A program made the position numbers and the translations under genes. The notes beneath the pieces were generated by a model, which had not been told where the DNA came from, ran no database searches, and saw only the letters and a list, made by a program, of their open reading frames with translations. A stretch of 64,000 nt of DNA from Nissolia schottii (taxonomy: Eukaryota > Streptophyta > Magnoliopsida > Fabales > Fabaceae). The stretch spans positions 1,363,775 to 1,427,774 of the forward strand of contig QANU01006828.1 in the NCBI GenBank assembly GCA_003254905.1. Reading direction: 5' to 3'. Below, in pieces: positions 1-12,769 of this stretch (positions are counted from its first letter, which is position 1; the number at the start of each line of letters is the position of its first letter).

Positions 1-940
1 AAACAACACAAAAACCGACCTCTCTCTAATTTGCAACACACAACCCTCACTATCCACACTTTGCTCCTCTCTTGCTGGTTGCTTCTGCGGCGGCGACGAC
101 GGAACCCTAATCCCAAACCCAACACTTTCCCTCATTCATTTCCCCTTCACAGCAAGGTAGTTCCCTCTCACCCACTCTCTGATCTCTGTTTATTCCTTGT
201 TCCCGTGGCTCTGTTTTTTTTTTTCTTTTTTCTTTTTTTTCTTCATCTCTGTCATTTAGATCTCCTTTTACCCTTTTCGCCGATCTGTTGCAGTTCACTC
301 TTACAAGCTTCAATTCCTTGTTTAGTTCTTCAATTTGTAATTTTTTTCTTTTTTTTTCTTTTTTTGGTTTTTTAATTAGCATAATAGGAAAAAGGTTGAA
401 AATTTAGGGTTTTGATTTGACACCCAGAATCAAGTTTTTTTTTCCCCTTTATTTGGGGCACGGATTAGTGTAAATAAATTCTCTAGAGACATTGAGCTGT
501 GTTCCCCCAGAATACGCTTCAATTTGGAGTCTAGGTGCATTTGTGGATTGATCTGTAAAAACCCTTTATCTTTCTCGTTTATTTATTTATTTTAATTTTG
601 CAATTCAAGTTTTTTTGTTACTTATGATATTACACAAAAAAATTGTACCTGCGGACAGAGTTACTCGTAATTTTTAAGGTGGAAATTGATTGGTTTGATA
701 GTCCTTGGCAGTGGCTGCATTCTCTAGAATCTGTTCTATGTATGGTTGAACAATAGACCTTGGATAATTGTTTCAGTCCTCTTTATTTCATCATTGTTAT
801 TAGTGAATTTCTAGAATTTTGGTAGAAACTTGCCCAGAAGAACTTTTTTTTTTCTGAAAAGGAATGTTTGCATTGGGTCTTTTTCTCTTCTTTTGATTCA
901 CTTTATTTTTTCCCCTGCTGATGTTGCAGAACTTGCTTAG

Positions 941-2087
941 ATGGCGGCGAAGTTGCAGCTGTTGAAGTCCAAGGCATGCCAAGCTTCAAAAGTTGTTGCG
1001 GAGAAGACAAAAAATTATCACAGAGAGTTTTTGGAGTATCACAAGCAATACATTGTGGAGCCACCTACTGTTGAGAAATGTGAAGAGCTTCGAAGACAAT
1101 TGCTTGTCACCCGAGTTGCTAGGTTTTATTTTCTCGAACCTTTTTTTTTTTTAAAAAAAAAATTATTGGTGGTTATGTTAGGATTGACTGTACCATATTC
1201 TTTAATTTGGTGTGATTGATGTCCATACCTTGTTATTTTTGAATAATGTTGTAGACAATTTTTTTCCTCAATAATTTTATGTTGCTCAGTATGTCTAATA
1301 ACCCCGCCTTTTGCAAAGTCTTTTCTTGCTGAAATGAAGAGGCAAATGCATTACTACTATAACTTATTTTTTCTAATGAAGCGCTTCTGTAGTGTAGAGC
1401 TGAATTTGATTTTTCTTATAACCTCAAAATGAGCTCTTATAACGTGGCTTGGAATGGGTTTCAATGAACAATATGATGTCTATTTTCAATTTTCACCAAA
1501 TTCTAGTGTAGTATGGTTTGACTGTATAACTTGAATTAGAAGTTGCTGCCAACTTGCTTGTGAGGCTTCTTCATAAGCACTGGTATTTTACTCTAGAGCT
1601 TTATTGTTGATGTAAATGTGTTATTCAGCTTTAACTTTATTTGTCAATGCCACTGTGTTTGTCGTCAATAAGATCTTCAAATCCGGCTTGCATTTTCTAT
1701 TGTTGTGTGGCTTTGCTCCCATCTTTTTGTGAATGTTGAACATATGTTCTTGTCAGTCGTGAATGTCATCACTTATCAAGTGGACTTGTGTTTTATTGTT
1801 TGTTTTCTTTTTGTGATAGCTATCAAAGTTCTTCTATGCGGTGTTGTATAAATTATGCTAGTGTTCTGCTACTATGCTTAACTCTTCCATTCTTTCGCAG
1901 CATTCCTATTCGTTATGAGTCCTTCTGGAAGGAGCTTGATTACGTCAAGAACCTGTGGAAGATGAGGTCAGAGTTAACGGTGGAGCATGTTGCCGTTGGC
2001 GCTCTTTTTGCCTTTGAATGCTGTGCCTTTTTTACTGCTGGCGAGGTTGTTGGAAGGGGATTCACTCTCTCCGGTTACTATCCCTGA
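941..2087 (+). CDS. Mitochondrial ATP synthase subunit g
   Basis: Small subunit of the Fo membrane part of mitochondrial F1Fo-ATP synthase, linked in the family to dimer formation and cristae shape. Coding exons are 941-1122 and 1901-2087 (GT-AG, joined inside a Ser codon), giving 122 residues, the usual plant length. Recognised by the N-terminal stretch MAAKLQLLKSKACQASK, the motif PPTVEKCEELRRQL, the block YESFWKELDYVKNLW, and a hydrophobic C-terminal helix carrying GEVVG, a GxxxG helix-packing motif. A non-coding first exon seems to end at 156, with a 5' UTR intron 157-929 whose acceptor lies 11 bases before the ATG. The leader holds a telo-box-like AACCCTAA near 112, common in plant housekeeping genes. 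The transcription start may lie left of the window. The 3' UTR probably runs to about 2500. Confidence 0.93.
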
Positions 2088-2299
2088 AAATAACCGCTCG
2101 GAAGTGTGTTTTAGCGAGGGGTTTCACCGCACTGGTCAATTTATACATTGTGTGGATTATTATGGGGGCATTCTAACACCCCAATTTTTGTTATTTCGGA
2201 TTCTTGTTTTTTGGTTTAACTTTGATAAGCCTCAATAAACCCTCTTGTATTTGAAGTGGGATGGACCATGCTTTGTTCTCTCTTATCATGTTGGGAGCT

Positions 2300-5200
2300 A
2301 GTGATTGAGATTAACTCCGTCCTTTAGCTTCGCCCGAAACGAAGGTCATTTCCTTTTACATATGGTTTTCTTGGCCTAATGTTGAATTTGTGTTGGGAAC
2401 ATGCTTGTGAACTTCGATTTCTAGAAGTATTTGACCAAATGGTTTTTCATCAGTAGTTGTTTTTTAAGTTAGCTAGAGAACTGTACTTCATTTTGACCAA
2501 TAATGGCTGTATTGATTTTTATATTTGTTTGATTGAAATATAAATTGCTTTTATACCTTATTTCTGGCAAAGGCATAGCAATGAGTTTAACTTTAAAACA
2601 AAAAAAAAGGTATTTCTCAAATAGCATACTATGTAAAGCACATTTCGTCGTGCATTATAATATACATAGAAAAAGAGGAGGGGGGGGGGATATAACAGAT
2701 TCCTGAACATGTTTAGTTGCACCGAGTTTGATAATTTTGATGTAAAGTCTTCACCTCAGTTTTACAGCAATAAAATTTTCTTAAAATGTCTTAATCCACT
2801 TAAATCCTATTCATAATAATTTTACTTGGAACATGTATAGATGGATTAGCTTCGTTGACAGGGGTGTCAAACTGAACTGGCTGGCCTGTTTAGGCCCGGC
2901 CCATTAAGGTTAGTGAGTTGAATGGGTTTGGCCCATTTATATTTTGTTGTCCACTCTAGTATGCAGTCCCTATCGCACTTCGATTTACGTTTAGCTGTGC
3001 CGAATATAAATGGTCTAATATAATTTATATAAATCATATGAAGATATGATCATTGAACTAACTCAACTGATAATTCCTAATGATTATAACTACCGTTAAT
3101 ATGTCTATAAAATATTTTCATAAGGAACATACTATGAGAGTTTTATTTGACTTGAGACTATTGTAGTAATTGACAAAGTTATTTATTGTACTTTGATTCT
3201 GGACACCTAATACCTTAGGGTGCTAGTTGAATGAATATTGAGTATAATTAAACACTTGTAAAATTAATGATTAGTCAATAAAAAATCCATCAACTTTGGG
3301 TAATGAGTTTGAACTCTATGATAATAATAATTAAATTAATACCTTGGGCGAGGGGATTGAATGAACAAAGAAAAGAGTTTCTAAAGTCATTCACTAGTTA
3401 ATTATAATATTGGTAAACTAATTAAAGTTTGACAACTATATCATACTTTAAGTTTAACCAAAAGCTGGAAAGATGGAAGGAATTTATGTTGTTCTTCTAA
3501 GATTCTTGCTAATAGAAATAAATTACTTCATATTATCTAGCCGTTAAGGAGTGTTGCTAGACACTAATATTGATTAGTAAATTAGTATGCCAATGAATTC
3601 ACTATCAAGTTAGTATTGAATCAATGTGGTCAAACAATTACAAGTGTTCTAGTCTTTGCTATAACATTTTTGAATTATTGTTTGATAATTTAATTGTAGA
3701 ACTTAATTTGATCAAATAAATAAATTTTTAATCTAAGTAGAATATTATTATATTCTTTGCTAGCACTTAGAACAAAATAAGGGTTAAACTAACAAGTGCC
3801 ATTAAGGCACTTGTTAAAAATCATAAAATGAAATATTTTGAGACTTATAATACTTTCATTGCATTGAACACTTTACATTTTTATTTTTTTAATACAAAGT
3901 TATCTCTTATTGATTCTTTAATAAGTGTTATAAGAATATTTGTTAGAGCATTTGGTAGTAAAAACCCATAAAATAATATGATATAATTGAAATTTTAAAT
4001 TTATAAAAAAATTAAACAAATGAAATTCAATTCAAATTCAAATAAAAATTTGATATGATTTAGATAAAAGATACTTGTTATGCTATTGTGAACTTATCAG
4101 CATAACGGGGGAAATTTTCTAAAGATACTGTCGCACACTCGCACTGGTGAAATCGGGTAGGGTGCATTTTATCTTTTTTTTTATTTATTTTTTTTTTAAC
4201 GTGAGCATGCATCTTATCTTATTTTAGACGTAAAGATAATAAAANCCCCCCCCCCTTTAACAGATTCCATCACAGTTTAACAAACTTATATTGATTTTTG
4301 GAAAAATGTGATCTCTAATGATCCCATTGAACCTTGGTTGAGAATAATTTTTTTAATCTACTATATTGTTATTTAATCTTTTGATACCATAAAAAGAACT
4401 CAATTAACTTCTCTGCCTAAGGCTTGATCAGTATTGGAAGGAATGCCAGAACCGATTCTTAAAAAGGTGAAAAAATTTCCCTGAATGATGAAGTTAGCAA
4501 CAGATAATGCTGCCATAGCACAAAGAAAGATGAGAAGAGATAAATTAATCAGTTAATCTATCAGTCTAGATTAGAGGGGAGAATACCCCTGCCATAAAGG
4601 AAGAAATGTTAAGATGATCAGCTCTTGTTATTCCTTTTAGACGTTCTGGATTATTATCAATGGAGCCATTAACAAGAGACAGTTTTTCAATCACTTTAGA
4701 GTTTAGACATAAACATTATAGGGCGTCAGCTAGGAAATGGCTTGTGCAGGGTTCGTACCTGTTGTTGGATAAAAAATTGTTATTTGTATACTAAATTTAG
4801 TGTTTAAGTGAGTGTGAGTTATATAATGTATATGACGGTAGATTTACCATCTATACTTAGGTTAGTGTGCAAATAATATTACTTAAAATAGTTTAACTAA
4901 AGGTAAAGATATATTACAATTAATAAAAGGTTAATTTTACCAATCCTAATGCTTAATGATAATTAGAGAGATTAATACAATTAGATAAGATTAGAGGGGT
5001 CCTCTTTTATCCAAACATAATCATCATCAATATTATAGAAAGAGCAACCTTGTTTCTATCCTCCTTTGTATGTGAAAAAAATACATGATGTTACTATTCA
5101 TCATGATTAAAATCAAGATAAGTAAATATTCACCATGATTTTTGTTACCTTTCTAAACTTCTATTATAGTTTTTTTGTTTAATTCACGCTAAACTTCTAT

Positions 5201-5554
5201 TAACACTGCATGAAAATTGATCTCTTATTTAAAAAACCTATCTTATTCTCATATTAAAAATGCCATCTTAATTTCTTTTTCTTTGTGTTCGAGAACAAAA
5301 TTAATAATAAACTATCTTATTAGTTTTTTTTTACGAGGATAAACTATTTTTTTTATTAACTAGGATATCTTATTCTTACTTAACNTCGACAGATCTATGT
5401 AGCTGATCCCACCTAGTACGACATGACTTAGTTGTTGTTTATGATGATGATGATGATGATGTATTTGTTATTGGATGTATTGTGATTTCTTTGGTGCTTT
5501 TATTGACTCTGTTATATGAATTGTTCCAATGTTGGAGCCTTTTATTGCAAGTAA
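2300..5554. other. AT-rich intergenic region with sequence gaps
   Basis: No gene recognised. The first 250 bases are probably 3' UTR of the ATP synthase gene. A short GC-rich stretch at 2862-2945 with AGGGGTGTCAA and repeated GGCCC/GGGCC words looks like one end of an hAT-type element, but no partner end was found. There is a run of G near 2682, one base N at 4245 next to a run of ten C, another N at 5385, and a short ATG triplet run at about 5441-5462. The Ns probably mark unsized joins, so distances here should not be trusted. Confidence 0.6.
4246..4401 (+). repeat. 156-bp exact duplicate, copy 1 (likely assembly artefact)
   Basis: Identical to 6396-6551 (offset 2150). It begins in a run of C directly after the N at 4245 and ends where copy 2 meets the N at 6552. 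Perfect identity over neutral AT-rich DNA, with a gap character or homopolymer at the edges, points to one genomic sequence placed twice rather than a biological repeat. Confidence 0.85.
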
Positions 5555-5782
5555 ACCTTCAAATTCGCCATAAGGTTGGCTCAAGTTCGTCCTTAAGCTA
5601 CGGAAAATACTAAAGTTGTCTCCAAGGTTGCCGAAAATCGATTAAATTAGTCCCTGAGAGGGACTAACTTGGCTGACGCTAAAGAACTAATTTAATTAAC
5701 TTTTGACAACTTGAGGACGAATTTTGTACTTTCCAGAACTTGACTGTTCCTGTCAACAAACCTTGGGGACGAGTTTGAAGGT
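5555..5782. mobile_element. MITE with imperfect ~24-bp terminal inverted repeats
   Basis: The left end ACCTTCAAATTCGCCATAAG and the right end, read on the other strand ACCTTCAAACTCGTCCCCAA, are imperfect inverted copies. The 228-bp body has no coding capacity. This is the usual form of a miniature inverted-repeat transposable element. No clean target-site duplication was identified, so the superfamily is unknown. Confidence 0.55.
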
Positions 5783-6198
5783 CTATTCCATTTATTGGTG
5801 TTTGAAAAGCTTGTTGGGTATCCTATTATATTAAATTTGCTATTTTGCTGTGTGGATAGTAGGATAGTCTGGCACCTGATGAGAGAAAGGAGAACGTCTG
5901 ACGAAATCTCTTTCATTCTTGAATGGATTATATATTATAGGTGATATTTTTAACGATTCTAATTGTTTGATTGACTAATCTTATTAATATAGATTTGGAG
6001 AAACATACTCATGTAATGTGGAAAGTCTATTTGTTTTAAATGCCATAGAATCCATTAGCCATTACATGTACAATATATGTGTCAGAGAGAGAGAGATGCT
6101 CTATCTCTGATTCTTCTGTACAATTTTCTGTTAACTTTTAAGACTCCTCTATTGAGAAGATAGATCTAAGAGGACATAACTAAGTGATGGTTTTACAG

Positions 6199-6393
6199 GA
6201 ATGACTCATGTGAAATGCCACAAGAGGTTAAAAAATTGCCTAATCAGAGCGCAGAAATCTGGGAAGGCTGGATTCTCCAAGGAATGCCCTGTGAGCAGAG
6301 CCGCGCCTACTATGATCAAAGGCATGGACTTTGCCATTTTGATGAGCCAATTGGGGAACGGCATTGGTTAATCATCTGTAACGAAACTCGAAG
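6199..6393 (+). pseudogene. Unassigned exon-like fragment cut off at a misjoin
   Basis: An open stretch follows a good acceptor (TTTTACAG at 6191-6198) and reads about 64 codons from AAT at 6200. It is rich in Trp, Cys, His and Tyr, with words such as WEGWILQGMPCEQ and HGLCHFDEPIGERHW, which is unlike random AT-rich intergenic translation. It stops at the C run at 6394 that starts the artefactual duplicate, so the true 3' end of the exon is lost. I do not recognise the family. It could be an internal exon of a gene mostly missing from this assembly, or a relic. The ATG at 6215 is probably not a real start. Confidence 0.35.
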
Positions 6394-6395
6394 CC

Positions 6396-6551
6396 CCCCC
6401 CCCCCTTTAACAGATTCCATCACAGTTTAACAAACTTATATTGATTTTTGGAAAAATGTGATCTCTAATGATCCCATTGAACCTTGGTTGAGAATAATTT
6501 TTTTAATCTACTATATTGTTATTTAATCTTTTGATACCATAAAAAGAACTC
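6396..6551 (+). repeat. 156-bp exact duplicate, copy 2 (likely assembly artefact)
   Basis: Second copy of 4246-4401. Here the C run is twelve bases long and directly abuts the unassigned exon-like sequence; the copy ends against the N at 6552. Since an N flanks both copies, the segment is probably the shared end of two contigs. Confidence 0.85.
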
Positions 6552-6552
6552 N

Positions 6553-7334
6553 AATTTCTAAAGACACCACCTTTCCATTCGGGTGATGTTGTTATCATTG
6601 ATGTTGTTGTTGTTGCTGTTTTCCACTTCGATTTAAGTATGTTTTCTTCGGTGTTAGATATCATGCCACAGTTGGGAATCATTTTGTTTTTGGAAAGGAA
6701 AAAAAAAATAGAAATTTATTAAGGCAAAGAGAAAAACTCAAGACGGAATTTATGCTCCTTTACAGAAGAAGAAATCAGGAAACAACCACGAAAAGAAATG
6801 AGAAAATTGATTAGCTATTGATGTTACATCCTGAAAAATAAACAATATGATATGAGCCGAGATAGTAAACTTATTTAGCTGTAGGTCCAGGGGATGATGA
6901 TATGTTTTCAAATGAACGGGCATGGCTGCTAACTCTTTATACTCCTCTCTAAACTTGTAGCTGGATGTTGCAAAAATAAATAAATAAAAACTGAGATCGT
7001 ACTTGCCTGTAGCAGTCCAAGTTGCTCTGAAATGAAATCAAAACATATGGTCTAAAAAATTTTATATGATCAGCTCAGGTAATATATCACTTGCACTGTA
7101 GATGTACTTGTTCCGTAATAACCGAATACTGCCTAAACAGTAAATTTGAGCATGGCCTTTTGTCCATGTTATTGATGATATTTGATACTTAAAGAAGCTT
7201 CAAGTAATGCTTCTGTGAAATCATTGGAGGCAGCTATATGTGCTGATAAAACAGAAATGATGAATGATAAGTTAAGGATACTTCACCTTTGTATCTTTTT
7301 GTTTCCTTTAACTCCTCGTCTATTCTGTATTCAG
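6553..7334 (+). other. Presumed intron or gap region before the first visible IST1 exon
   Basis: No IST1 N-terminal coding sequence could be found here. There is an exon-like open stretch at about 7190-7280 (words EASSNASVKSLEAA and ADKTEMMNDK) with no family match; it runs in frame into the IST1 exon at 7335 but has no resemblance to the expected IST1 N-terminus. The sequence before it is AT-rich, intron-like DNA. Confidence 0.4.
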
Positions 7335-10300
7335 GTTGAACATGTTGTCAGGGAGGAGAAGACGATGGCAGCATACGATCTTGTTGAGATATACTGTGAA
7401 CTTGTTGCTGCACGCTTGCCAATGATCGAGTCACAAAAGTATTTGAAACTCACTCAAATTTAGCTTATTATACTTTGCCTACATTATGAAGTTCACATCA
7501 CTAAACATGTCTATTGTTTCCAAATGTGCTTACTGAATGTATTATTGCCTACTTTAGAGGGAGTTTCATTTTTTTTGTTGATTGATCTTCTTGGAGATTT
7601 ATATTTATTCTGCAATTTGGGCAATATAATTGAATTTACCTATATCATTATTTTGTTAGGTTTTATCAAGAAAATGGGTAATCACATTAGGAGAATCTAG
7701 TTCTGTTATGCTTTAAAGATAAAGAGTAAAAGATAATTGTTCAGGTGATTCTAGTCAAAGTAGGGCTTGGTTGGAGATGTAACAAATCAAATTAAGTAAG
7801 CTACGGGCTATGGCATCCCAGTATCATAGTAAGACCCTTGGGCCAAAATAACTTCTATCTCAGTCCTGGTACTTGTGATTCCATATACCTAGATATAACT
7901 CTGATCGATGAGTTTTTACATGTTATGCCATTGCATGAGGTATTATAATCTTCTGAACATCAAATGGTGCATTTGGTACTCTAGCAGAGGCCCTGGATCA
8001 AAAACCACCCTCAACTGATTGTCCTAGTGGCGCACTTTTATGCTTCAGCACTATACTGATTTTAGGCATGACTTGCAGAACTCTTGGTGTTTTATTGTTG
8101 ATTTTTTTTTTTTCCAGAAACTGCCCCATTGATTTAAAGGAAGCAATTTCAAGTGTAGTATTTGCATCTCCAAGATGTTCGGACATACCTGAGCTCATGG
8201 ATGTGCGGAAGCAAATTACAGCTAAGTATGGAAAAGAATTTGTCTCAGCAGCTATTGAATTACGCCCTGACTGCGGCGTAAATCGCTTGGCAAGTTTCTC
8301 TCCCTTGATAGAAGTTGCATAGGATCATATATTTTGTCAGCCTCTTTTTTCTAATTTAATGCTATCGTTTCAGTTGGTTGAGAAATTGTCTGCCAAAGCA
8401 CCAGATGGTCCAACCAAGATAAAAATACTGTCTGCAATTGCTGAGGAGCATAATATCAAATGGGAACCCAAGTCATTTGGAGAAACTGATGCAAAATCTT
8501 CTCAAGACTTGTTGGTACACTTTGTTGAATGTGGATTATCTTTAATTTATTTTAATATAAAATAAACGTTTGTTGTGTTTTATTATTTTGATGTTATTTA
8601 TTATTTATATGTTAAGGTTGGGCCAAATACTTTTGAGAAGGCAACTTATGTGGAACCTTCTCAAGTCCATGCTCCACCTGTTCGTGATGAAAAGGGTGCT
8701 CCTAATTTGCATGCTTCCTCACAACTTAAACCAATGCATGATATATCTACACCAGTGCATGATATATCTACAGGTTCATATGAACAGAAAGCATGTGGTG
8801 GTGCTAATAGAAAGGACAGTGGCAACCAGTCAACATCAGGCATGTCTAATCCTGAAATCATATCTTCAGGATTTTTTTTAAAGAAAATAATTGTATTTGT
8901 AAATATATTTTGGGGCTTTTGTTTTGTCTATTACCTGAATATTTGGGATTCTTTCTTATAGGAACTGGAAGTCAAGAAATGGGTTTTAGAGATTCATATC
9001 TTGAAAACAGGAGTGCTTTTCCCACGGGTAAGCAGAATTGGAACATGGAATTCAAGGATGCTGCCTCTGCTGCACAGGCAGCTGCAGAATCTGCAGAACG
9101 TGCAAGCATGGCTGCAAGAGCAGCTGCAGAACTTTCAAACCGGGAAAACATGACAAGGCAGCATTCAAGTGGATCACATAGTTCTCCTGACAGCCAATTA
9201 AGAGATGAAGTGCCTGAAGAATATGCTTCTCATCATGACAAACATCTTCCTACAAGTTCTGTCAATAGCACTGTCCATAGAAGCAGCTCTGAGATGCACA
9301 ATAAACAAAGTAATGCCAGTGAGCAAGAGAACTTGGTAGGAGCACGCAATGAATGTTACAGGAATAATCAAGAGGATGTGGTGAGACATGGCCAATCAGC
9401 TTCATTGACATCTGTTGATGCTTTTGATGATGATAACCCATTCTCCAATGGCTCTCAAATGGCTGACATATATCAGCATAACTCATTTGAGCAAGGGAGT
9501 AGTGACTTCCATGACGTGAGCATGAAAAGGCAGGGAAGCAGAAATGAAGTAGATTTTGCGACTAAAATGCATGGTGATGATGATTTGAATACTGAAGATA
9601 ATTATCATTTTGGAGATGCAAGGACAAACATACAACCTAGGCAAGCTTCCGCTTCTCACCTCATTTCTCCAAGTGATGAACACAATGATAATTTGAACTT
9701 GAGCAGCTGGAAGATGGGGAGTAAAGCTGTGGATGACCTCTTTGTCACTGATGAAGGGAACACTCTGAGAAACACGGTGGAGACAAGTTCTTATAATGAT
9801 ACTTCCGTTCTATTTGATGATTCTGGATCAGACGATGATGATTATAAATTTGATTATGATAAAAAATATAAGGGAGACTTCTTCCCATCTCCTGTTAGCA
9901 TATCACAAGTTGATTCATTAGAGAATACAAATTCTTGGAGCCATGGACGAGACACTAATGCGAAAGAGGCAAGTTCTAGTTCACCAACACACTTTTCTGT
10001 GGTTTCTGAAGGATTAACAAAGTCTGCAATTTCTTCTGAAAAAGAAGACGTGTTGCCTGTCACTTTTGACGATTCAGATGACCCAGGTTCAGATAGCGAG
10101 GTCGATTTGTTCAAATCTAAGGTTTCTGGGAATTTTGATTATGTAAATCCTGTCCTAGATCAGAGTGACCATGGGGCTTTAGGGTCCTCATCAAGAACTG
10201 ATAAAAATGATGATTACAGAAAGTCTTGGTTATCACCATCCTCAGTAGGTTCAGATACTATGGAACAGCATCATTTCGAGAGAAAGGTAGACAATGACTT

Positions 10301-11264
10301 GCCAACCATTCAGCCATCTTCAAAAGGAAGAAGCTCTGATGCATCACAGTCACCTGACTCTTTGAACGATCCTGAAACTTTGCAGCAATATCATATAGAA
10401 AGTGGCAAGGAATTAAGCTATGGAACCTTGAAGGGTGGTCTTCGCAATAAAGGTTATACGCGACCGCCTTATATTAAGAGTACAGTGAATGAGGTTTCGT
10501 GCAAAGACATGCAGAATGAAAGATCTTTGCCTAATGTGAGGAGTTCACTCAGTTCTGATGCTCCTGCTCAGGACAAATACACGAGGGAAGTGAGCAGAGG
10601 AAATAGAAGTGTGGGCTTGAGAGCACGGAACACATCTGATTCTGATAACTATGATCTGGCTACAAATTCGCATGAATCTCTGACTGGTACTCATGAATCA
10701 CGCACTCAGATGGGGCAAAGTGAAACGAAAAAGAAATCAAGCTCAATCCCATTCTTTGATTCTGACAGCAGTGATTTTGAGGAAGAACATCATAAGCAAA
10801 ATCTAGCTAGTCTTGCGCGTCCTGTTAGTGGAGCGTCTCGAAGGACATCAGCTCCTTCAAGAACTGGTAAAGGTTTAAGTTCAACAGATGCTCCGGGAGC
10901 AAAACTTGGATGGAAATCTTCAACCGTTTCTTATGAGAGTAGAAATCAAGAGGCCTCATCCATGAAGAGATCTGAAAATTGGGCAAGTTCTGAGCCTGGA
11001 TCAGGAGAACATGCAGCGTCGTCTAAGCCAACAACAGAACCTAATAGGTCCTCGCGAGACGATACCGCGAAATCATCTGCTAACGTGCAACCTTCCAGCG
11101 TGAAAGTGATACAAGACAGTGAAGATCGCCAAGAGGCTTCAAAATCTTCAAATTCTGATGCAGACACTCCCTCTAAGGAGAAGGCCAATCACGTTCATCC
11201 GAAGCTACCTGACTATGATTCCTTCGCCGCACACTTCCTCTCTCTTAGGAAGAGTCATCAATGA
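7335..11264 (+). CDS. IST1-like protein, regulator of VPS4 in the ESCRT-III/MVB pathway (5' partial)
   Basis: IST1 proteins bind ESCRT-III CHMP1 and VPS4 and tune membrane scission at multivesicular bodies. Visible exons are 7335-7438, 8118-8289, 8374-8514, 8617-8839 and 8962-11264, encoding about 980 residues in one phase. The IST1 domain is clear: VEHVVREEKTMAAYDL, then CPIDLKEAISSVVFASPRCSD, then KYGKEFVSAAIELRPDCGVN and VEKLSAKAPDGPTKIKIL. A long acidic, Ser-rich, disordered C-terminal tail follows, starting with the Ala-rich segment DAASAAQAAAESAERAS seen in large plant IST1-like proteins. The first ~54 residues (helix with the KCK motif to TARIR) are absent, presumably lost at the gaps near 4.2-6.6 kb. 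Two introns use GC donors (8290-8373 and 8840-8961). A short tandem repeat encodes HDIST twice in the tail. Confidence 0.88.
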
Positions 11265-12769
11265 AATCTCATTTGCATGCTTGCATGTTATAGTAGTTAC
11301 ATAGCCACTCGTACATACTCTTGGTGGCTTATCATTCTTTTTACAGAGTATTTGTTATACATAGATGCGTGACTTAATATTCAAATTACTCGAGGAACAT
11401 AGATGCTAGATATATTTTTCTTGTAAAAATTGAGTGAGTGCAGAGGTTTTTAACTACATCATTTTTGTTAGTCATAATATCTGTGGACTACTGCAAATTG
11501 GTGACGGGGCATGCTTAAAAGATTCTTGTAATAATTGATTTGAAACTGGACAATTTTAAGTTTTTTTCTTTGTTCATTTCTCTAAACATGACTCTGCCAT
11601 AAGATATAAATCAAATGTTAGATGTTTCTTCTTTTTTGTTCCTTGTATTACAATGATATTTAAATTCTTCTATTAATGTGACCAACTAATACAATTTAGG
11701 GTATTGACCCTTTAGAAAAGGTACCAACTTATTTAGTATTGGACCAACCTCCTTAATTATGAATTATTGAAGATTAATTATTTTGTACTCTTTTTTTTGT
11801 AGCACCCGCTTCTAAAACCTTTATACTAGGGGAGCCACCATCCATTCCATGGAAGGGTCAAGTTTTGTTGGAGTCAAAGTTAGGCATGTGCCTCCATTAA
11901 GATAAGGATACGTGTTTTCTCCTTGTCAAACTTTTTCGTAGCTACGGAATTGCCACATCGTCTTGATTTTTTAACGTTTTTGAAAAATGCTCAAAACACA
12001 TGAAAACATCATTTTTAAATTTCCAACAATTCAAAAAAACATTTTCTATAAAATCAAACCAAACACATTTCCACTTCAATTTCCTATTTTCAATGAAATA
12101 GAAAACAGTGATACCAAACACACCCTAAACTTTATAGCTTCTTGCATGATTTCTTATTAAATAAACACTACTTTTCCATCATCTTTACTCATTACATATA
12201 TTTCTTGTTAGAGACATTAATTTATCGTTAATTAAGTAGAATATGAAGAGCAATAGCAGAAAAGAAAGTAGCCTCCCTTGACAATTACTATTACGTAATG
12301 AAGTTTGAGAGATATCATATGGTTGATCCCTTGACTTATATAGCAATATGGATGGGGACTGGGTGTAATAATGTCCAATAAATATTGTTAATTAAATAGG
12401 ATATGAAGAGCAGTCATGGAAAAGAAAGAAAGAAGAGGAGAAGAAATTATTTGTTGCACCACAATTTCTGTGATGATGTAATTCTAAAAGATCGTTATAA
12501 TAACGTGGTCTTGTTGATTGTATATTAAAACTACTATGTTACGAAGCAAGGAGTCTCTGCAGTCTCTCTCATAGTGATACTCTTTTTCTTGCTCGGTATA
12601 TGCATGTGTATGGTAACTAAGCGTGTGTTTGGTTTTTCGTTTCTCAGAATTAATCTTGTCAAAATTAATTTATGTTTGCTATTTTCATTTAAAAATTAAT
12701 TTTAACCAAATTGATGTTGTTTGGATAACATTGATCAAAATCATTTTCAGATATATAACTACAATAAAA
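11265..12769. other. Intergenic, AT-rich, with MITE ends
   Basis: The IST1 3' UTR comes first. At about 12112-12126 the sequence ACCAAACACACCCTAAAC and at 12625 GTGTGTTTGGTTTTTCG are the sort of ends found on plant hAT or Mutator MITEs, but pairs and target duplications were not resolved. No coding region recognised. Confidence 0.45.

Noticed and set aside
2862-2945. hAT-like terminus AGGGGTGTCAA with GGCCC words
   Set aside because: No partner end or target duplication found, so not called as an element.
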